From Oscillospiraceae bacterium (GTDB lineage Bacteria > Bacillota > Clostridia > Oscillospirales > Butyricicoccaceae), in contig CADBTM010000197.1 of NCBI GenBank assembly GCA_902797555.1, positions 1-12,796 of the forward strand: DNA of 12,796 bases, given 5' to 3'. Numbering within the stretch: the stretch's first letter is position 1; each line of letters opens with the position of its first letter. The position numbers and the translations under genes are program-made. Below, in pieces: positions 1 through 6,843 of this stretch. The notes under the pieces were generated by a model. The model worked only from the letters and a program-made list of their open reading frames with translations. It did not search any database and was not told where the DNA came from.

Positions 1-89
1 CGGGCGTGCTCCACCATCTCGGTGGTCTGCGCCGCGGTAATTTTGATATATCCGTCCCGGGTCATGCCCCGGACAATGAAATCCTTCAT
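1..89 (-). CDS. hslO: Hsp33 redox-regulated chaperone HslO, N-terminal fragment
   Basis: Only the first 29 codons are inside the window; the gene continues past base 1. The visible protein starts MKDFIVRGMTRDGYIK and continues with an AAQTTEMVEHA stretch, which matches the usual Hsp33 opening (MKDxxVR, a short loop, then xxTTxxVExA). Hsp33 is a cytoplasmic holdase chaperone switched on by oxidation of a C-terminal zinc-binding cysteine cluster; that part is not visible here. The ATG at 87-89 is preceded by a GAGGA ribosome site four bases upstream, and it lies 8 bases after the methyltransferase stop, so it is probably the third gene of the same operon. The family call rests on a short fragment, but the opening is distinctive and hslO is a plausible partner for this gene neighbourhood in Clostridia. 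Confidence 0.75.
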   Translation of the reverse strand, partial: MKDFIVRGMTRDGYIKITAAQTTEMVEHA

Positions 90-97
90 AGTTGTCC

Positions 98-835
98 TCA
101 CTTTTTGGCCACAAAGAGCAATCTTCCGTCCTCGGTGCGGGCGGGCCGTGTGCTCAGCCCCTCATATACCCGACAGGAGGAAAAACCGGCGGCGATCAAG
201 GCTGCCTTCAGCGTGTCCACGCTGTAGCAGCGCTGTTCGTGCCATTCGGTAAACCGGCGGATGCTGCCGTCCTTCCCGGAAAAGATGTCCACCTGATGGA
301 CGCCACGGCCGCTTTTTCTGTCATAGCCGTATTGCCAGGTGCAGAAGAGATCGTCCTCCTCCTGCACGCTGGACAGGCCATTCATGCTTTCAAACATCCC
401 GCGGGAGCGGATATCAAAGAGAAACATGCCCTTTGGCTCGAGAAAAAGGCTGACGCGGGAAAAGACCTGCTTCAGCTGACGCAGGTCTGTAAAATAGTTT
501 ACACTGTCCATGCTGCAAACGGCGGCTCGCACCGTGCCGTACAGATCGAGCTCCTCCGCACTTTGACAGATCCATACGGGGGGCACGGGGAGATCGGCAC
601 ACTTTTCCCGGGCAATATCCAGCATGTCGGGGGAAATATCGCAGCCGATCATCTCATATCCGGCGAGAGAAAGGCGGCGAGTAAGGCTGCCTGTGCCGCA
701 GCACAACTCGAGCACGATGCCGTCCTCGATCCCTCCACGGTGCAGCAGGCCGGTGATCCGGGTGCAGAATTTGTCATAGACCGCCTGATCCATCAGGCGG
801 TCATAAACGCTTGCAAGAGTGGTATAGGGGTTCAC
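98..835 (-). CDS. Class I SAM-dependent methyltransferase
   Basis: This 245-residue protein has the Rossmann methyltransferase pattern: motif I VLELCCGTGS at residues 41-50, an acidic residue after strand 2 (CDISPDML, D66), and the post-motif CSMDSVNYF at about 107-115. The N terminus, with YDRLMDQAVYDKF at about 11-23, is typical of small-molecule methyltransferases of the Methyltransf_25/YcgJ-like type in Firmicutes. It should transfer a methyl group from S-adenosylmethionine to an unknown acceptor in the cytoplasm; nothing in the sequence identifies that acceptor. The start is GTG at 833-835, overlapping the stop of the upstream regulator by 4 bases (GTGA), which suggests translational coupling. 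No ATG gives a better start. Codons 12-19 form a perfect 11-base inverted repeat, described separately. The family is secure and the substrate is unknown. Confidence 0.9.
   Translation of the reverse strand: MNPYTTLASVYDRLMDQAVYDKFCTRITGLLHRGGIEDGIVLELCCGTGSLTRRLSLAGYEMIGCDISPDMLDIAREKCADLPVPPVWICQSAEELDLYGTVRAAVCSMDSVNYFTDLRQLKQVFSRVSLFLEPKGMFLFDIRSRGMFESMNGLSSVQEEDDLFCTWQYGYDRKSGRGVHQVDIFSGKDGSIRRFTEWHEQRCYSVDTLKAALIAAGFSSCRVYEGLSTRPARTEDGRLLFVAKK
779..802 (-). repeat. Perfect 11-bp inverted repeat inside the methyltransferase 5' coding region
   Basis: Bases 779-789 (GACCGCCTGAT) and 792-802 are exact reverse complements separated by two bases. In the mRNA this could fold into a strong hairpin about 33-56 bases after the GTG start; steric limits on the loop would leave about ten base pairs. 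It encodes residues DRLMDQAV, a segment conserved in this methyltransferase type, so chance coding constraint is possible. It could also slow early translation or act as a binding site. Function unknown. Confidence 0.6.
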
Positions 836-1122
836 GCGTTTTCTTCGTCCTCCATCACGCGGGCATAGCCTCCGTCACCATACTGGAGGCAGCGATTGAC
901 ACGGCTGATGGTCGCAGTACTGGCGCCGGTGATCTCCACGATATCGGAATAGATATTCCCCTGACGAAGCAGAGACGCGACCCAAAAGCGCTGTTTCATC
1001 GAAAGCAATTCGTTTGCGGTGCAAAGGTCGCCAAACAGAGCATAGCAGTCATCGAGAGTTTTCAGACGAAGGATCGCCTCAAAAAGCTGATCCATATGTT
1101 CATCGTGCAAATTGTTTTGCAT
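832..1122 (-). CDS. YerC/YecD family TrpR-related DNA-binding protein
   Basis: This 96-residue protein matches the YerC/YecD family, small Firmicute proteins related to the Trp repressor. The N-terminal helices (DQLFEAILRLKTLDDCYALF, residues 11-30) are followed by DLCTANELLSMKQRF (about 32-46) and then a helix-turn-helix at about 57-80 with IYSDIVEITGASTATISRV. The family normally continues into a short CLxYGxGGY motif, present here as CLQYGDGGY at 78-86. It is expected to bind DNA as a dimer; its targets and effector are not known from the sequence. The ATG at 1120-1122 follows an AAGGAG ribosome site at good spacing, and a recognisable promoter lies about 52 bases further upstream. It is the first gene of a regulator-methyltransferase-hslO operon. 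It might control this operon, but no operator is evident. Confidence 0.92.
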   Translation of the reverse strand: MQNNLHDEHMDQLFEAILRLKTLDDCYALFGDLCTANELLSMKQRFWVASLLRQGNIYSDIVEITGASTATISRVNRCLQYGDGGYARVMEDEENA

Positions 1123-1173
1123 AATGTCTTCTCCTTCCGCTTTTTTCGATCCGGATGCTTGGCTGGTGTATAT

Positions 1174-1202
1174 AGTTTACCATGCTAAATCCAAACTGTA
1201 AA
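1174..1202 (-). promoter_or_regulatory. Sigma-A-type promoter for the YerC-like operon
   Basis: On the minus strand, TTTACA (1197-1202) and TAAACT (1174-1179) are separated by exactly 17 bases, and the -10 box is preceded by TGG, giving an extended -10 element. Transcription should begin near 1167, leaving an untranslated leader of roughly 45 bases with an AAGGAG ribosome site before the ATG at 1122. The -35 matches consensus at five of six bases and the -10 at four. The remainder of the 182-base gap (1123-1304) is A+T-richer, and I see nothing else convincing in it. Confidence 0.65.
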
Positions 1203-1304
1203 GAGGAATTTTTACTTTTTCATGGATTTTCTAAGCATTTTTTACGATTCCTACAACACCCCCGGTGCGATTGTTGTGTAAAATATCCGGTGGAGAAGAA
1301 TGCA

Positions 1305-3188
1305 TCAATCCAGCTCGGTGATCTCGTGGTACAGGTCGGAATACCGCCCGCCTGCGGCGAGAAGCTCCTCGTGGGTGCCGCGCTCGACGATGCGTCCTTT
1401 TTCCAGCACCATGATGGCATTGGATTTGCGCACAGTGGACAGGCGGTGGGCGATGACAAAGGTGGTGCGGTTTTCCATCAGGGCGTCCATTCCCTCCTCG
1501 ATGTGCCGCTCGGTACGGGTATCCACCGACGAGGTGGCCTCGTCCAAAATGAGGATGGGCGCACGGCTGATGGCGGCGCGGGCGATATTGAGCAGCTGCC
1601 GCTGGCCCTGGGAGAGATTTGCCCCGTCGTTTTCCAGCATGGTATCATATCCGTTTTCCAGCTGAAGGATAAAGGAATGGGCGGAGGCCACCTTTGCCGC
1701 GGCCTCTACCTCCTCGTCGGTGGCGTCCAGACGTCCGTAGCGGATGTTTTCCCGGACAGTGCCGGTAAACAGATGGGTATCCTGCAGCACCATGGCGATA
1801 TTCTGTCGGAGGAAACGACGGTCAATGCGCTCGATGGGTACGCCGTCGATGGTGATGCTCCCCTGCTCAATGTCATAAAAACGGGAAAGCAGATTGGTGA
1901 CGGTGGTCTTGCCCGCGCCGGTGGAGCCGACAAAGGCGATCTTTTGACCGGGCTTGGCATAAAGAGAGATATCGTGGAGCACGGGCACACCGGGCTCGTA
2001 GCCAAAGCTGACGTGGTCGAGCACCACATTGCCCGTCAGCGAATTCAGCTGCACCGCGTCCACGTCGGGGGGCTCGGGCTGGGCGTCCAGCACCTCGAAC
2101 ACGCGCTCGGCACCCGCAAGGGCGGCAAAAACCGTGTTCATCTGCATGGAGATCTCGTTGATGGGGCGGCTGAAATGCTGGGTATAGCCCACGGAGACCG
2201 TAAGGCCGCCGATGTCAAAGCCGCGGGTCACCACCAGAATTCCGCCGATGCAGGCGGTGAGGGCATAGGACATGGTGCTCATCTGATGGGTGACCGGGCC
2301 CATGATACCCGAACGGAACTGTGCCTTGATCTGCGCCTCGCACAGCTGCGCGTTGAGATAGTCAAACTCTTCCTCGGCGGTTTTTTCATGGTTAAAGACC
2401 TTGACCACCTTTTGCCCGGAGATGGTCTCCTCGGCAAAGCCGTTGAGCATGCCCAGATTCTTTTGCTGGGCGGTGTAGGCGCCGCGGCTCTTGCGGATGA
2501 TGAGACGGCTGACCCATGTGAGCAGCGGTGTCATCAGAATGGTGATCATACCCAGAATCGCGTTGGTATACATCATCAGCACCAGTGTTCCCACGATGGT
2601 AATGGCGCCCGAGATGATCTGGATAAGGGTGGTGTTGAGCATTTCGCCCACGGTGTCCACGTCGTTGGTAAAGCGGCTCATGATATCGCCTGCGGCGTGG
2701 GTGTCAAAATAGCGAATGGGCAGGGATTGCAGCTTGTTGTACAGCTGGGTGCGCATCCGCTGGAGGGAGCGCTGGGAGACCGTCAGCATGATGCGCTGCT
2801 GGATCCACTGGGTAGAGACCGAAAGCGCATAGACCACCGCCATGACGCCCAATCCCTTTGCCAGCCCGGCGAGGCGGCCGGTCAGGTCGATTTCGCTGGG
2901 ATCATAATACAAAAAGCGATTGAGAATGGGGCGCAGCATATAGGAAGCTGCCAGCGAGGAAACGGTATAGATCACCGCGCACAGCACGGCCACCGTCAAG
3001 AGTCCCCGCTCGTGGGACAAATAATGGAGCAGCCGCCCCACCGTCTTTTTCAGATCCTTGGGCTTTCCCTTGGCGTTCATGCCGCCCCGGCCGCGGCCGG
3101 GACCCACGTTGAGTTCTTTCTTTTGGGAGGCGCCTGCAGAGAAGCTGCCGTATTTTCTGGCAAGCCGTTCAAACCGATCTTCCGCCAT
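1305..3188 (-). CDS. Heterodimeric ABC exporter, subunit with the catalytic Glu and His
   Basis: This 627-residue half-transporter has a membrane domain (about residues 60-340, six predicted helices) followed by an ATPase domain. Motifs: Walker A GSTGAGKTT at 421-429, Q-loop Q469, signature NLSQGQRQ with LSQGQ at 525-529, Walker B ILILDE at 545-550 with the catalytic Glu550, and switch His581 in IAHRLST. The signature departs from the usual LSGGQ at its third position, as in the consensus-side subunit of heterodimeric exporters such as TM288, BmrD and LmrD. A Gly/Arg-rich linker (NVGPGRGRGGMNAK, 27-40) before the membrane domain is also common in these proteins. Start ATG 3186-3188 follows an AGGAGG site, one base after the partner's stop, implying coupled synthesis. 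It should pair with the next protein to export drugs, lipids or peptides from the cytoplasmic membrane; the substrate cannot be read from the sequence. Confidence 0.95.
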   Translation of the reverse strand: MAEDRFERLARKYGSFSAGASQKKELNVGPGRGRGGMNAKGKPKDLKKTVGRLLHYLSHERGLLTVAVLCAVIYTVSSLAASYMLRPILNRFLYYDPSEIDLTGRLAGLAKGLGVMAVVYALSVSTQWIQQRIMLTVSQRSLQRMRTQLYNKLQSLPIRYFDTHAAGDIMSRFTNDVDTVGEMLNTTLIQIISGAITIVGTLVLMMYTNAILGMITILMTPLLTWVSRLIIRKSRGAYTAQQKNLGMLNGFAEETISGQKVVKVFNHEKTAEEEFDYLNAQLCEAQIKAQFRSGIMGPVTHQMSTMSYALTACIGGILVVTRGFDIGGLTVSVGYTQHFSRPINEISMQMNTVFAALAGAERVFEVLDAQPEPPDVDAVQLNSLTGNVVLDHVSFGYEPGVPVLHDISLYAKPGQKIAFVGSTGAGKTTVTNLLSRFYDIEQGSITIDGVPIERIDRRFLRQNIAMVLQDTHLFTGTVRENIRYGRLDATDEEVEAAAKVASAHSFILQLENGYDTMLENDGANLSQGQRQLLNIARAAISRAPILILDEATSSVDTRTERHIEEGMDALMENRTTFVIAHRLSTVRKSNAIMVLEKGRIVERGTHEELLAAGGRYSDLYHEITELD

Positions 3189-3189
3189 A

Positions 3190-4923
3190 TCAGACAGCCT
3201 CCTTTCGATCCTTTTGTGACCAATAGATCTCCCGATAGGCCTGACAATCCCGCATCAGGCTCTCGTGGTTGCCGCAGCCCACTACACGGCCCTGATCGAG
3301 CACAACGATCTTGTCTGCGTCGATGACCGAATTGATCCGCTGCGCAATGATCAGCTTGGTAACGCCGGGCAGGCGCTCCCGGAAGGCCTTGCGGATGGAG
3401 GCGTCGGTGGCGGTGTCCACAGCGGAGGTAGAGTCGTCCAGAATAAGGATCTTGGGCTTTTTCAGCAGCGCACGGGCAATGCACAGACGCTGCTTTTGTC
3501 CGCCGGAGAGATTGACTCCCCCCTGCCCCAGTTCGGTATCGTATCCGTCGGGAAAGGCGCGCACAAAGCTGTCGGCCTGCGCCACAGAGGCCGCCTCGCG
3601 GATCTCCTCATCGGTGGCGTTCTCGTTGCCCCAGCGGAGGTTTTCTGCGATTGTGCCTGAAAAGAGCGTATTCTTTTGCAGCACCATTGCAACGCTTTCC
3701 CGCAGATTGTAGAGGGAGAGATCCTTTACATGGATCCCATCCACCAGCACCTCGCCCTCGTCGGCGTCGTACAGACGGGGGATCATGGAGACCAGCGTGG
3801 TCTTGCCCGATCCCGTGGAGCCGATGATGCCCACCAGCTCGCCCGAGGCGATGTCCAGATTGATATGATCAAGCACGCTCTCCCGATTGTGCTTGAAATA
3901 GCGGAAGGTGACATTCCGGAAGGAGATGCTGCCGCTTTTCACCACATGGTCCCGCTGCTTTGCCTCGTCGTCGGTGAGATCCACCTTGGCGTCCAGCACC
4001 TCGCTGATTCTCCGGTGGGAGGCTGCGGCACGGGTGCCCTGCAAAACGATGTTGGCAAGGAAATTGAGCCCCATCAGGATCTGGGAAAGATAGGTAATAA
4101 AGGCGGTGAGCGTGCCCAACTCCATATCCCCCACCATGATCTGCTTTCCCGCAAACCACACCACTGCCAGCGTGGTCACGTTGACCGCCAGCGCGGAGGA
4201 GGGCTGGAGCAGCAGCATCATTTTGAGAGCGGCGGTGGATTTTTCCACCAACTTTTCATTGACGAGAGCAAACTTTTGCTTTTCGTGCTCTTCCCGCACA
4301 AAGGATTTGATGACCCGCTCGTTGGTGATGGTCTCCCGGATGTCGATGTTGAGCAGATCCAGTTGGCTCTGCATCCTGGTGTAGCGCGGGGAGGCGATGA
4401 GAATGATGGCGGCAATGATTCCCGCCAGAATGGGCACCACAATGAGGATCACACGCGCCAGAGGCGGATTGAGCTTGAAGGCCATGATCAGCGCGCCGAT
4501 GAGCATAATGGGGCTGCGGAACATGCCTCGCAGCAGGGTCTGGGTAAAATTCTGGATCTGGGTGATATCGTTGGTGATGCGTGTGATCAGCGATCCGGTG
4601 GTAAAATCATCGATGTTGGAAAAAGAGAAGGTCTGGATCTTGCGAAAGACGTCTCCCCTCACCCCGGCCGCAAGGCGGGATGCGCCGCGAATGGCAAAGT
4701 TCGCTCCGAGGACGCCGGCGGCCATCATCAGGCAGGCGATGACCAGCATGAGCAGGCCGTGGCGCACGATGTAGGGAATGTCCCCGTTGGCAGCGCCGAT
4801 GTTGATGATATTGGCGTTGATGTATGGCAGGATAAACTCGCCGCTGGCTTCCAGGATCATAAACAAAGGCCCCAGCAAAAAGCTGTACCAGTATTTTTTG
4901 ACGTAAGGACTATATTTCTTCAT
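3190..4923 (-). CDS. Heterodimeric ABC exporter, degenerate-site subunit
   Basis: This 577-residue half-transporter has a membrane domain (about residues 12-300) and an ATPase domain. Walker A is GSTGSGKTT at 368-376, the Q-loop is Q416 and the signature is canonical NLSGGQKQR (LSGGQ at 472-476). Two catalytic positions are altered: Walker B reads ILILDD (492-497), so the catalytic Glu is Asp497, and the switch His is Gln528 (IIAQRINS). These are the classical changes in the degenerate-site partner of heterodimeric exporters (TM287, BmrC, LmrC). Its Walker motifs would form the weak site with the partner's LSQGQ, and its LSGGQ would complete the active site on the partner. It therefore looks functional rather than damaged. 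The ATG at 4921-4923 lies inside the end of tetR (14-base overlap) and follows an AAGGGG ribosome site. Substrate unknown; multidrug-type export is the likely role. Confidence 0.95.
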   Translation of the reverse strand: MKKYSPYVKKYWYSFLLGPLFMILEASGEFILPYINANIINIGAANGDIPYIVRHGLLMLVIACLMMAAGVLGANFAIRGASRLAAGVRGDVFRKIQTFSFSNIDDFTTGSLITRITNDITQIQNFTQTLLRGMFRSPIMLIGALIMAFKLNPPLARVILIVVPILAGIIAAIILIASPRYTRMQSQLDLLNIDIRETITNERVIKSFVREEHEKQKFALVNEKLVEKSTAALKMMLLLQPSSALAVNVTTLAVVWFAGKQIMVGDMELGTLTAFITYLSQILMGLNFLANIVLQGTRAAASHRRISEVLDAKVDLTDDEAKQRDHVVKSGSISFRNVTFRYFKHNRESVLDHINLDIASGELVGIIGSTGSGKTTLVSMIPRLYDADEGEVLVDGIHVKDLSLYNLRESVAMVLQKNTLFSGTIAENLRWGNENATDEEIREAASVAQADSFVRAFPDGYDTELGQGGVNLSGGQKQRLCIARALLKKPKILILDDSTSAVDTATDASIRKAFRERLPGVTKLIIAQRINSVIDADKIVVLDQGRVVGCGNHESLMRDCQAYREIYWSQKDRKEAV

Positions 4924-5491
4924 GGTCGGACAACCCCTTCAATGTTTTCAGATACGCATGGATCATGACCTCATAGGTCTCGTCTCTTGTCACCGCGCCA
5001 CGCCGCATAAAGCCGTTTGCAGTCAGCTCCACAAATCCGTGAATGGCCGCGCGAAAACAACGGAGAAAATGCAGGGACCGGATTTCGTCAGTGCACAGGG
5101 TGCGGATCACCGAGCGAAGAGGCGCAAAGCTGTCCTTTGCCGCCTGCACCAGCATGGCATCGTTGGAAGCAGGCATGCGGATGAGCACCTGATAGCCGTG
5201 GGGATGCTCGTTGGCAAACCGGCGGTAGGCTCGCGCGCCCTCCAGAAAAGCCTCATCCGGCGTCTTCCCTTCCATGGCCTGCTCCAGTGTCTGACGCATC
5301 AGGTCGGCGGAATGCAGCGCCATGGCCTGACGCAGCTCCTCCAGACCGGAAACATGATTGTACAGCGACGCGGGTCCGACCTCCAGCCGGGCGGCCAGCT
5401 CCCGCATGGAAAAGGCGTCAAAGCCCTTTTCCTCCACGAGAGCGCAGCCTTCGTCGATGATGCGCTCCCGCGTCAAGCCCTTTCGTGCCAT
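4910..5491 (-). CDS. TetR/AcrR family repressor of the ABC exporter operon
   Basis: This 193-residue protein has an N-terminal TetR helix-turn-helix (about residues 8-54; recognition part MRELAARLEVGPASLYNHV at 29-47) and a C-terminal ligand/dimer domain resembling the WHG-type TetR C-terminal domain (FRAAIHGFVELTANGFM at about 145-161). Start ATG 5489-5491 follows a GGGAGG ribosome site six bases upstream. The gene overlaps the first exporter gene by 14 bases, so repressor and pump are co-transcribed. The promoter upstream contains two related palindromes placed where a bound dimer would block RNA polymerase, so autorepression lifted by a ligand, probably a pump substrate, is the straightforward reading. 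The family call is strong; the ligand is unknown. Confidence 0.93.
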   Translation of the reverse strand: MARKGLTRERIIDEGCALVEEKGFDAFSMRELAARLEVGPASLYNHVSGLEELRQAMALHSADLMRQTLEQAMEGKTPDEAFLEGARAYRRFANEHPHGYQVLIRMPASNDAMLVQAAKDSFAPLRSVIRTLCTDEIRSLHFLRCFRAAIHGFVELTANGFMRRGAVTRDETYEVMIHAYLKTLKGLSDHEEI

Positions 5492-5526
5492 TTCATTCCT
5501 CCCTATGATTCATAAAAACACAAACC

Positions 5527-5537
5527 GAACACCGTTC
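5527..5537. promoter_or_regulatory. Second predicted TetR operator (over the transcription start)
   Basis: GAACACCGTTC is a palindrome with arms GAAC/GTTC around a three-base centre. Its centre (5532) is 20 bases from the centre of the stronger site at 5545-5559, about two helical turns, so two dimers would lie on the same face of the DNA. It begins immediately downstream of the -10 box and covers the predicted start near 5531. The assignment is inferred from symmetry, position and the adjacent tetR gene. Confidence 0.6.
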
Positions 5538-5566
5538 ATTTTATGCGAACAGTGTTCGCTTGTCAA
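5538..5566 (-). promoter_or_regulatory. Consensus promoter of the tetR-ABC exporter operon
   Basis: On the minus strand, a perfect TTGACA (5561-5566) and TAAAAT (5538-5543) are separated by exactly 17 bases. Transcription should begin near 5531, giving a leader of about 40 bases with a GGGAGG ribosome site before the tetR ATG at 5491. A near-consensus promoter like this would be strong if unrepressed, which fits the palindromes embedded in it. Its -35 box lies only two bases from the T-tract of the preceding pilus-operon terminator. Confidence 0.85.
5545..5559. promoter_or_regulatory. Primary predicted TetR operator in the promoter spacer
   Basis: GCGAACAGTGTTCGC is a perfect 15-base palindrome with seven-base arms around a single central base. 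It occupies almost all of the 17-base spacer between the -35 and -10 boxes of the tetR promoter, so a bound repressor would exclude RNA polymerase. The core GAAC-N3-GTTC is shared with the second site at 5527-5537. Assignment to the adjacent TetR protein is inferred from position and symmetry. Confidence 0.8.
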
Positions 5567-5568
5567 GC

Positions 5569-5597
5569 AAAAAAAATCCGGGTCTTGCGACCCGGAT
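5569..5597 (-). terminator. Intrinsic terminator of the type IV pilus operon
   Basis: On the minus strand a nine-base-pair stem (ATCCGGGTC paired with GACCCGGAT, 5576-5597) closes a GCAA loop of the stable GNRA type and is followed by eight T residues (5569-5576, sharing one base with the stem). It begins 13 bases after the pilO stop codon, so it marks the end of the pilus operon. The -35 box of the next promoter follows two bases later. Confidence 0.93.
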
Positions 5598-5610
5598 AGA
5601 GAAAAACGCG

Positions 5611-6195
5611 TTATTGGTTTGCCGCGGGCAATCCGGGATCCGCCGTGCCGCCCACCATGGTCTCATAGAATGTGGCCGTCAGGTTGACGGTAACGGAAGT
5701 GCCGCCGTCTCTGGAGTTGTTCTGCGAGCAGCTGACATTGCCGATCAGGCAGCGATACTCAGACTTTGCCAGCTGATCAAGCACACGCTCCATCGTGGCA
5801 TAGCTGGGAGCAGTAAACCGAAGAGAGATATTCCTGCGGATCTGATCGCCGCTGCGGGTCACGTTGGAGAACGTGATGGCGTATCCCAATCTGCCCAGAA
5901 CCTTATTGAGCAGCTCGTTGACCTCTTTACTGTTGTTATAGCTGGGCATGATGCTCACCTTGCCTGAGTTGGTGAGGGTGTCGATTTCGCTCTGCATCTT
6001 TTCCAGCTGGACGATCTTGGACTGGACGGTCTGAAGCTCCAGCTCGAGCGCTTGCTTTTCAGCATTCGCCTGAGCAATGGAGGCGCGAACCGGCTTGTCA
6101 ATAAACTGATAGTAGGCCAATCCGATGAGCACCAGGCAAAGCAGCAGGAGAAGGATCTTTTCCTTGACGGTAAAATCACGACTTAAAATCTTCAT
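5611..6195 (-). CDS. pilO: PilO-like type IV pilus inner-membrane alignment protein
   Basis: This 194-residue protein has the PilO layout: a short basic cytoplasmic tail (MKILSRDFTVKEK), one membrane helix at about 14-30, a heptad-rich coiled coil at about 36-73, and a small alpha/beta domain ending in alternating strands (SVTVNLTATFYET, about 168-180). PilO pairs with PilN through such domains to link the cytoplasmic PilM ring with the outer part of the pilus machine. The ATG overlaps the pilN stop by 4 bases (ATGA), indicating coupled translation. It is the last gene of the operon: its TAA at 5611-5613 is followed by a terminator, and no pilP or pilQ follows, which fits a cell without an outer membrane. 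PilO families diverge strongly, so the call depends partly on gene order; two cysteines (C149 and C156) could form a disulfide. Confidence 0.8.
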   Translation of the reverse strand: MKILSRDFTVKEKILLLLLCLVLIGLAYYQFIDKPVRASIAQANAEKQALELELQTVQSKIVQLEKMQSEIDTLTNSGKVSIMPSYNNSKEVNELLNKVLGRLGYAITFSNVTRSGDQIRRNISLRFTAPSYATMERVLDQLAKSEYRCLIGNVSCSQNNSRDGGTSVTVNLTATFYETMVGGTADPGLPAANQ

Positions 6196-6830
6196 CCGTT
6201 CTCCACCTCCAATGCGTTGACCAAATAGGCCGTAATACGAGCCGTAACGGAGCCCGTCTCATCGATCACCTTATAGCCGTTGTAATACGACTCGTTGGTG
6301 GCGGCAGTGCTGACGGAGCAATAGTCCACATTGGGCTCCTCTTCCAGTCTCTGGACGATCTGGTTGACCTTCTGCAGGTCGGTGGCAACAACGGTGAGCA
6401 CCATCTGATTGCCGGTGATTGCCCAGTCGTTGACACGAGCCTCGGGAACGATGATCCGATCGATCACATCGATCGCGGCGATGCGATCCGCACGGGAAAG
6501 CTCTTCCTCGTTCATACCGGAATAGGTATAATGTGCATAGGTGTCGCTCAGCTCGCCAAACTCACCGATGCGGGCATAGCCGGCATCCACCTGCGCTTTT
6601 ACCGCGGCGGCCTCCGCCTGTGCCTTGTTTACAGCCAGCAACCGATCCACCACAGCAAACTTGCTCAGTGCAACGGCGGCGAGAATGATCAAGAGAATCG
6701 CGGGAATCGCCACCAACGGGTTGATGGGCTTTTCTCCGATCGACGCAAGGTTGATCGACCGCTTTGTCGGCAGCTTGCCATGGCCAACGTCACGACTGCT
6801 GCGTTTGTCCTTTTTTACTGTCACAGCCAT
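6192..6830 (-). CDS. pilN: PilN-like type IV pilus assembly protein
   Basis: This 212-residue protein has a basic cytoplasmic tail of about 36 residues containing SINLAS at 25-30, one membrane helix at about 37-58 (IPAILLIILAAVALSKF inside it), a short coiled coil (NKAQAEAAAVKAQV) and an alpha/beta domain ending in strands (GSVTARITAYLVN). The INL motif in the tail corresponds to the conserved INLLP peptide of PilN that docks in a groove of PilM. Here it reads INLAS, so the Pro is missing. The start ATG is at 6828-6830 after a GAGGGGGG ribosome site, 13 bases behind the pilM stop. The position between pilM and pilO, the topology and the motif together support the assignment; sequence alone would be weaker because PilN homologues vary widely. 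Confidence 0.82.
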   Translation of the reverse strand: MAVTVKKDKRSSRDVGHGKLPTKRSINLASIGEKPINPLVAIPAILLIILAAVALSKFAVVDRLLAVNKAQAEAAAVKAQVDAGYARIGEFGELSDTYAHYTYSGMNEEELSRADRIAAIDVIDRIIVPEARVNDWAITGNQMVLTVVATDLQKVNQIVQRLEEEPNVDYCSVSTAATNESYYNGYKVIDETGSVTARITAYLVNALEVENG

Positions 6831-6843
6831 TCGCGTACCCCCC

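Noticed and set aside
1253..1284. Possible terminator hairpin (ACAACA / TGTTGT) after the ABC exporter operon
   Set aside because: The stem is only six base pairs with a 13-base loop, and no T-tract follows on the minus strand. It does not meet the usual pattern of an intrinsic terminator, so read-through into the YerC operon cannot be excluded.
1182..3326. Plus-strand open frame of 714 codons, and similar long plus-strand frames at 3676-4968 and 7228-8319
   Set aside because: They lie opposite the ABC transporter, PilM and PilD genes, which have complete catalytic motifs on the minus strand. The plus-strand proteins are rich in His, Gly and Gln in the low-complexity way typical of antisense frames in G+C-rich genes and show no recognisable domain.
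3190..4923. Asp497 and Gln528 as signs that this ABC subunit is a pseudogene
   Set aside because: The frame is intact, all other motifs are present, and the partner carries the complementary LSQGQ change. This is the known degenerate-site pattern of heterodimeric exporters.
6457..6475. Inverted repeat of eight-base arms (CGATCGAT / ATCGATCG) within pilN
   Set aside because: It encodes alternating Ile, Asp and Arg codons (AIDVIDRI) and lies mid-gene. The low-complexity codons ATC, GAT and GAC explain the symmetry without any regulatory role.
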